From Patiria pectinifera (lineage: Eukaryota; Echinodermata; Asteroidea; Valvatida; Asterinidae): DNA of 64,000 bases. The stretch lies in the NCBI GenBank assembly GCA_029964075.1, contig CM057138.1, positions 12,270,932 to 12,334,931 on the forward strand, given 5' to 3'. How positions within the stretch are numbered: the first letter of the stretch is position 1; each line of letters starts with the position of its first letter. Positions 59,601-64,000 of the stretch are shown one piece after another. Under the pieces are notes generated by a model. The model was not told the DNA's origin, ran no database searches, and was given only the letters and a program-made list of their open reading frames with translations. The translations under genes were made by a program, and so were the position numbers.

Positions 59601-62600
59601 CATTTTCAGGACATTCAGAGCGAATATATATCAGAATTTATTGTTCCAGGTCGTTTGTGTCGGAGCAGTTTTGTTTCTAATCACTGTTTAAATTCAGTGG
59701 CATTTTCTTTTCTTCAGGTTTCCTACAAGTACAAAAATGTTGTCTTTGTATTAGATGCTGGCAGACTGAAATTGGCTTTCACGATATGTTTGTAACTTAG
59801 AGTCCAGAAAGACCGTGCCACACGGAGCGAGGATGCCGTGGAGAAGCTGAACATGCAGCTGCTGGAGGCGGAGACCAGGCTGGCCGACTCCGCCATGGTT
59901 GGAGATCAGTGGAAAGCCCGGGCCGAGAAGCTGACCAAGGAGAAATTGCAGCAGGAGACTCAGAATGCTGCTCTGATAAGGTATGAACGGTTGGTGGCGC
60001 TTTGATGTGAGAACTCCAGTCAAAGAAGACACTGTCAAAGGAGACACAGTGAGTGTGCGCACTGGTTGACGTGTGAAGTACGCACAGCTACAGTAAATTC
60101 TCATTAACTCAAATCAGATAGCTTGAAGCTCCGTTTATCTTGAAGTAATTCTCCATTCCCTTCAAGCATGTCAAGAGAATAGGATATTATGTACATATTA
60201 TGCACCAATATCTCCGTTTATCTCAAGACTTTTGTTCGGCCAGTCCACATAAGAAACTGCTGTCAAAACAAAGAAGCGCAAACAGATTGCGATTTTTTTT
60301 TTTCATGAGTTACTACTGCGCAACACATGTCGTCTTTTCTCGCGGGGGTGCAGCATAAGGTGGGTAATGTGGTCCAATGGTTACGGTGTTCGACTCGTGT
60401 GCCGTGGTACACGGGTTCGAATCCTGGCCGTGGGAACATGGTGCTTGCGCTCTTGAGCAACAGAGATGAAACTTTTCCGATTTTAATCGGAAAACCGACT
60501 TTTTGAATTTTCCAACGAAATTTCCGATTTTTTTACAGTGTGTCCCACAAAATTTGATTTTGTAAGGTTTTTTCTCACAAAATGTCATTTTATTTCAATC
60601 ATAATTTCGAAGAAAAGTCGATGAAAAGTTGATGGAAATGGCACGTTAAAATCATCGCGAACGTAGTTTTAATCTCTTTCACCAGTCGTTATTGGAGTGT
60701 TTCAACGGTAGAAACACAGGGCATAACACTAATCGGAGCCGTCTCCGGCTGGACAAAAGGTTAAACATTGACAGGCAACATGGAAAAATCTCTGTGTCGC
60801 ACGTGTATGCGAATATGCAATGGTACCAGCGTACGTACCGCACCGTACCGTCCGCTAGCATATGGCCGGTCGGGAACGGGTAGCATTGTGAACGATCCAG
60901 TTGATAAAATCATTGTGTCCTGCGGTTTTTTGAGGTTTCAAATATAGTTATACAAAATGCAATGCTTTAAAAATCGTGATGATTATCTCGAGGATAGCGA
61001 AGAGAGCATTAGCGAAACATTTCACTGGCATTTGTTAGAAGAGAAAGACGATAATGCCTGATTTTTCCCCACGTATGAATGCAAGTGGACTAGTGGTGTT
61101 GTGTGGTTGAATGGACATGAAGCACCATGGACGGTACCCTTGTCTTTCTGACTTTTCCCTCGACTTTCTGAAGTAAGAAGTGAACTTCTTTATTGATGAC
61201 TCCATTACTCTAACCGTAATTCGGGCATTTTATGCAATGAAAACACAGACCATTTTTTTCATCGTAAAATTTTGTTTGAATCGAAAGTAAAGCAGGAGTA
61301 CTCAGGTGTCCGGAAATTGGGCATGAAGTGTATTGTACATGGATGTACATGTGTGTAATGCAGCGCGGCCCAGATTTCGGACACGTATTTTTCTTCGGCA
61401 TATTTTCCGATTTTTTGGCCATATGCCAGTTTCATCTCTGGAGCAAGGCACTTTACCACTATTGCTTCGTCCTTCGGAAGCCGTAGGTCCCGTACGTTAA
61501 AGAACCCAGTAACATATATCTCTCATGTACTTCATTCATCTAACAATAGACATAACTCCCAGTGCCTTGAGTACCTCAGTACTCCGTTGCACTAATGCCT
61601 GAATAGGTTTCTGCAACGTAGCCATACAGATACAGACAGATACAGTTACACAATGCATTGTTGATCGGACTCCAGACAGTAACCACAACAAATCCTGTCT
61701 TTCGAGAAAGCCTGACCGCTACCATTGGCCTAATTGTTACCCGTTCTCCGGCAGTGCAATTGCTGGCTCTTTGCAGTGGGCATGTGACCGCATTGGAAAC
61801 CTTTGCGGATGCGCTTGCCTGGCTTTCGAGTTGGCCTGATCGCTACCGCTGGCCCAGTTGCAGCTCCTACGCTTACGCACCCTCCCATCGGCCATGTGAC
61901 CACACATGGGGGAAAACCCGAGCGTGGTATGTTGATCGAGATAAACAAACAGCACAAACTTAAAATTCCCTACACGCAGTTACACAATTTAAGTGATTCA
62001 TTGTTCTGTTTATCTATAGAGCAGGCACTTTTAGGTAAGAACAATATGAGATCTGAGTAAAATGGACATTTTTAACTTAAAAATTCACCATTCTGAGTAA
62101 AATGGACATTTTTAACTTAAAAATTACACCATTAGCATGGAAAAAAAGAAGGAGGGTGTGCCAAATAGTATGTCTGCAGGCAAAGCGAGTTACAGTAAAA
62201 CCCTTCATGTACATACCCCGGTAGTTCACGTGTAGATGCCATGACTGTAGAAAAATCAGACACGTTGCGTAACTCGAACTCCGGGTAACTCAAATTTTTA
62301 ATCCATTTCCTTGAGATTTGACTATGCGGAAAGATTACTGTAAAGTATTCTTAATATGCACAAATACTTATCCTTACATTTTTTTTTCCAAGGCATTCTT
62401 GTGTTCTGTTTCATTTGGAAAAAGTAATTCAACCAGTAACTAGTGGCTTTTTAATTATTAATAGTTATTGTTTGAATTATTGACAGGCAAATGGATGACT
62501 TGGAAGACAAACTGAAAGACGCTGAAATGAGCTCACGGGTGACAGCAGATGACCTGAACCACAAACTGCACGGCAAGTCAACTGAACTGGCCACACTCAA

Positions 62601-63860
62601 ACTGGAGAATGACCGACTTAAGGTGGGTAGTAGAATGACACACAAAATGTAGAAATGTATGCCCTTTGTCTCCCAGTATGTTATTTATAATACTCTCTTG
62701 CCTGTGTGTGTGTATGTACATTTTTGATTTTTCAAATTCTTTTCAAGTTTCCATGTTCCGCAGGTTATCTGTTTCTCTGACATTTTTTTAATTTTTCCTC
62801 ACAATTAGATTGAATAAACAGTGTTTTTTTAGAGGCTGTCAAAAAAAAACCAAACCACCCTATTCTTAGATATATTTTACCTCATAGCTGCCTTCCTATT
62901 ATAATTCTAACACCTATCGGGTATTCTTCTGGTACCCTACTAAAATGCAACGATATCCAACACAATTGACATGGGATCTCTGCTAAATGCAACAAACTGC
63001 AATAGTGGATTCCGTTGAACACGGTGTAAGAAATAACGTGAGTGCAAGCGCTGGAGCTCCTGAAACCCCAAAACTAAAAGTTGCACTTAGCGAGATCTTC
63101 AATAGGCATTGCAATACACAGTTGAATGCACACACTCTTGAATTACTATACTCCCAAGGACAATGCTTTGTGTTTCCCTTTGTCCCTTAAATACTGGTAT
63201 AACACTCTTCCATAGACTAAGCACACGAACCTACCACAGAGGACCGTTTAGAACAAAAGACCCAAATGCCTGAGGACTGGAACGATCCTTTGATCTCCGT
63301 TTGTGTGTCTGTCCTCGAGGGTTTATGTAGAACACGTACGCCCATGCAGGCCTGTCATTCAATTGTGTGTTGCAATGCCCATTGAAAATCTCACTAAGCG
63401 TAACTTTTAGTTATTGTTTTTCAGGAGCTTCAGCGCTTGCGCTCTCTTAGCCTGTTCCAATTTGGAACATGCGTTGACCCTGCGTGGGAATGTTGGTGTA
63501 TGCGCGTGCACACTTACTCAGGATCGGCCTGTTCAAGCCGGGAACATGCTGGGAACACAATGCGTTCACACAGTGTTCCTAACAGGAACGTTCCATACGG
63601 AATGGGAACGTTCCGACTTTTGAGACGCTCCCTTAAGAACAAGATCGATTTCTAGAGGGCATTTTTTTTTTCCACCATGAAAGTGTTTGGAAAAATTTTG
63701 AAATAAAAATTGACATTTGAGCAATTTCGACCTTGGTTTTTGTTTTCAGTCATCTCTAGCCACTGTTCAAGACAAGTTGACCTTTGCTACGAGTGAGGTG
63801 GACCAACTCAAGACCAGTATTCACGATTATGAGTCCCTGGTTGGCGAGTACAAAACACAG
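50500..63860 (+). CDS. ODF2: ODF2 (outer dense fibre protein 2 / cenexin), ten exons, 3' end beyond the window
   Basis: Coiled-coil scaffold of centriole appendages and basal bodies, and of sperm-tail outer dense fibres in vertebrates. Coding exons are 50500-50625, 51320-51454, 52762-52923, 54482-54669, 56024-56153, 56628-56759, 58764-59143, 59801-59980, 62487-62622 and 63750-63860. Phases agree throughout, giving 560 residues in the window; vertebrate ODF2 has roughly 800. Recognition rests on the N-terminal signature PPLHVHVDE...PVHVHIKK, on KEPWVPAPG and YEKKIDSLM, and on coiled-coil segments such as KQRELLLQKLEDFERTN and LREQH, all collinear with the vertebrate protein. The start codon is the ATG just before that signature. 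The 5' UTR boundary is unclear: acceptor-like AGs end at 50461 and 50494. Confidence 0.92.
50870..51260. repeat. Degenerate internal repeats in ODF2 intron a
   Basis: GGAGGA(C/T)TTTGCAGGATTGAGGC recurs three or four times. Related phrases, with a GGGGTTAATG-like end, occur at about 22225-22520 and 55480-55830. Confidence 0.4.
51320..51454 (+). CDS. ODF2: ODF2 exon b
   Basis: 45 codons between acceptor TTATGTCCAG and donor GTGAGG, phase 0-0. Contains KEPWVPAPGRS, matching the conserved PW(M/V)PxG stretch of vertebrate ODF2. Low-complexity and basic, no coiled coil. Confidence 0.88.
52125..52215 (+). repeat. tRNA-like SINE fragment
   Basis: CGCAGATTCAAACCCCGCTC followed by a C-rich stretch and A-run; same family as 29028-29130. 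Confidence 0.5.
52762..52923 (+). CDS. ODF2: ODF2 exon c
   Basis: 54 codons, phase 0-0 (acceptor TTTTTTTGGGTACTAG, donor GTACCT). HSLEINPPE and the acidic MEDLDEDYDD precede YEKKIDSLMTEVGTLKTE, where the main coiled coil begins. Confidence 0.91.
53491..53805. repeat. Partial copy of the 31901-32398 inverted-repeat element
   Basis: AGTTTGAAAGATGC, GAGGTCAAATTGACC and GCCTCTGTGTGGATGATTGC follow the same order; the second arm is truncated. Confidence 0.7.
53925..54372. repeat. Dispersed repeat, copy 2 (inverse of 18290-18768)
   Basis: AAACTCCCTGTGAAATTATT through the GTGCGTCTTAAGACGCAC palindrome to CACAAATGATGGACT, the complement of copy 1. Lies directly upstream of ODF2 exon d. Confidence 0.75.
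54482..54669 (+). CDS. ODF2: ODF2 exon d, coiled coil
   Basis: 62 codons plus 2 nt (acceptor TATTGCCAACAG, donor AG/GTACAG). Heptad-rich, highly charged sequence including LENQEEEIIDYREELKMTE, collinear with the vertebrate segment after YDKKIDSLM. Confidence 0.9.
56024..56153 (+). CDS. ODF2: ODF2 exon e, coiled coil
   Basis: Phase 2 in, phase 0 out (acceptor TTTTCTCTTTGCGAAG, donor GTACGA). LLKKLVEVELDAEAASKQV matches the conserved KLVEAEMDGAAAAKQV region of vertebrate ODF2. Confidence 0.9.
56225..56597. mobile_element. Harbinger-like MITE, copy 3
   Basis: TTA flanks at 56222-56224 and 56598-56600. AAAAGTCTCCGGTTTCTGG and its inverse near the right end are conserved. Confidence 0.72.
56628..56759 (+). 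CDS. ODF2: ODF2 exon f, coiled coil
   Basis: 44 codons, phase 0-0 (acceptor TTTTCCGTATTTAG, donor GTATGG). Contains the best conserved stretch, LLLQKLEDFERTNTTLRQ then LREQHK. The exon starts only 31 nt after a Harbinger-like MITE that ends at 56597. Confidence 0.92.
56930..57222 (+). repeat. tRNA-derived SINE ending in ATT repeats
   Basis: Head TCCAGTGGTTACGGTG with GGGTTCGAATCCTG, then GGGCAAGGCACTTTAC and CTCTCCACCCAGG, ending (ATT)n. Same family as 23005 and 60360. Confidence 0.75.
57340..57445. repeat. Short minisatellite
   Basis: Units around CCATGCCAATACACCAC repeat about five times with drift, in an ODF2 intron. Confidence 0.65.
57703..58617. mobile_element. hAT-like element, 915 bp
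   Basis: AGGGCCAATGATTTTCCG at the left and its exact complement at the right. Flanks GGAGGTTT and AGAGGTTT agree at 7 of 8 bases. No transposase recognised. Lies in the intron before ODF2 exon g. Confidence 0.75.
58764..59143 (+). CDS. ODF2: ODF2 exon g, long GC-rich coiled coil
   Basis: 126 codons plus 2 nt (acceptor TGTATTTCTACAG, donor AG/GTCAGG). Includes ATRGHLQNQLRKREGDCNR, equivalent to MRGHLQAQLRSKEAENSR of vertebrates. Strongly GC-rich at third positions compared with neighbouring introns, which makes antisense frames open. Codons are consistent across it. Confidence 0.92.
59801..59980 (+). CDS. ODF2: ODF2 exon h, coiled coil
   Basis: Phase 2 in and out (acceptor TTTGTAACTTAG, donor AG/GTATGA). 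VQKDRATRSEDAVEKLNMQL lines up with AQKERAEKSEEYAEQLHVQL in vertebrates; WKARAEKLTKEK follows. Confidence 0.9.
60360..61500 (+). repeat. tRNA-derived SINE split by a later insertion
   Basis: Head TCCAATGGTTACGGTG and GGGTTCGAATCCTG run to GAGCAA at 60460, then resume at 61441 with GAGCAAGGCACTTTACC and ATTGCTTCGTCC. The insertion 60461-61440 lies between. Confidence 0.72.
60461..61440. mobile_element. TIR element nested in the SINE
   Basis: CAGAGATGAAAC at the left and GTTTCATCTCTG at the right; GAGCAA repeats on both sides (6 bp read directly). The 980-bp interior has no recognised gene. Confidence 0.72.
62487..62622 (+). CDS. ODF2: ODF2 exon i, coiled coil
   Basis: Phase 2 in, phase 0 out (acceptor TTGAATTATTGACAG, donor GTGGGT). 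LHGKSTELATLKLENDRLK corresponds to LHRQTAEYSAFKLENERLK of vertebrate ODF2. Confidence 0.9.
63750..63860 (+). CDS. ODF2: ODF2 exon j, coiled coil, last in window
   Basis: 37 codons, phase 0-0 (acceptor TTTTTGTTTTCAG, donor GTGAGT). VDQLKTSIHDYESLVGEYKTQ matches VQQLKASVKNYEGMIDNYKSQ. The gene continues to the right of the window. Confidence 0.9.
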
Positions 63861-64000
63861 GTGAGTCATCTTCACTTCCATTGCTCACACTAGTTGAAGT
63901 GTTATCAGTATTGTCATTGTTTTCGGCAGAAAGTCGATTGTGACTAAATCTGTGTGATTGTGTGTAGCTAGACTAAACCATTTCATCCATTTAGACTTTT
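63861..64000. other. ODF2 intron running off the window
   Basis: Non-coding after the donor GTGAGT. The remaining ODF2 exons lie to the right. Confidence 0.6.

Overview
This is animal nuclear DNA. Genes are split into many small exons by kilobase-scale AT-rich introns with GT-AG borders, and the spaces between are packed with small DNA transposons, foldback elements, tRNA-derived SINEs and low-complexity runs. The gene content (an Ig/EGF/TIR receptor and a full-size ODF2/cenexin homologue), together with frequent short tacatgta runs and SINEs of the kind common in marine invertebrates, suggests an invertebrate deuterostome. An echinoderm is my first guess, amphioxus or hemichordate second. 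This is inference, not proof.

Layout. About 1-4.9 kb is repeat-rich upstream DNA with several miniature elements. About 4.93-34.14 kb (+) holds one 13-exon gene that I assembled by hand: signal peptide, a cysteine-containing N-terminal region, one Tie/MEGF-like EGF module, four Ig-like domains, a transmembrane helix and a cytoplasmic TIR domain. The splice phases agree at all 12 junctions and the coding total is 2,652 nt (883 codons plus stop). About 35.0-37.8 kb (-) mixes retroelement debris (Ty3/Gypsy-like RNase H region, BEL/Pao-like gag region) with the last two exons of an unrecognised minus-strand gene. About 38.4-45.3 kb is gene-poor and holds MITEs, SINEs and a 1.2-kb foldback with a second element nested in it. 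About 45.88-49.98 kb looks like one 4.1-kb element with imperfect terminal inverted repeats. It carries a spliced minus-strand gene for a cysteine-rich protein of unknown function and has a 657-bp foldback nested inside. About 50.5-63.9 kb (+) holds ten coding exons of ODF2, running off the right edge.

The two recognisable genes have unrelated jobs. The receptor should sit in the plasma membrane and signal through TIR-adaptor pathways. ODF2 is a coiled-coil protein of centriole appendages and sperm-tail fibres. The most notable item is the receptor's architecture: an EGF-then-Ig ectodomain reminiscent of Tie-type receptors joined to a Toll/IL-1R-type TIR domain. The intron that splits its TIR domain holds three long inverted repeats. 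Several transposon claims rest on target-site duplications readable directly in the sequence.
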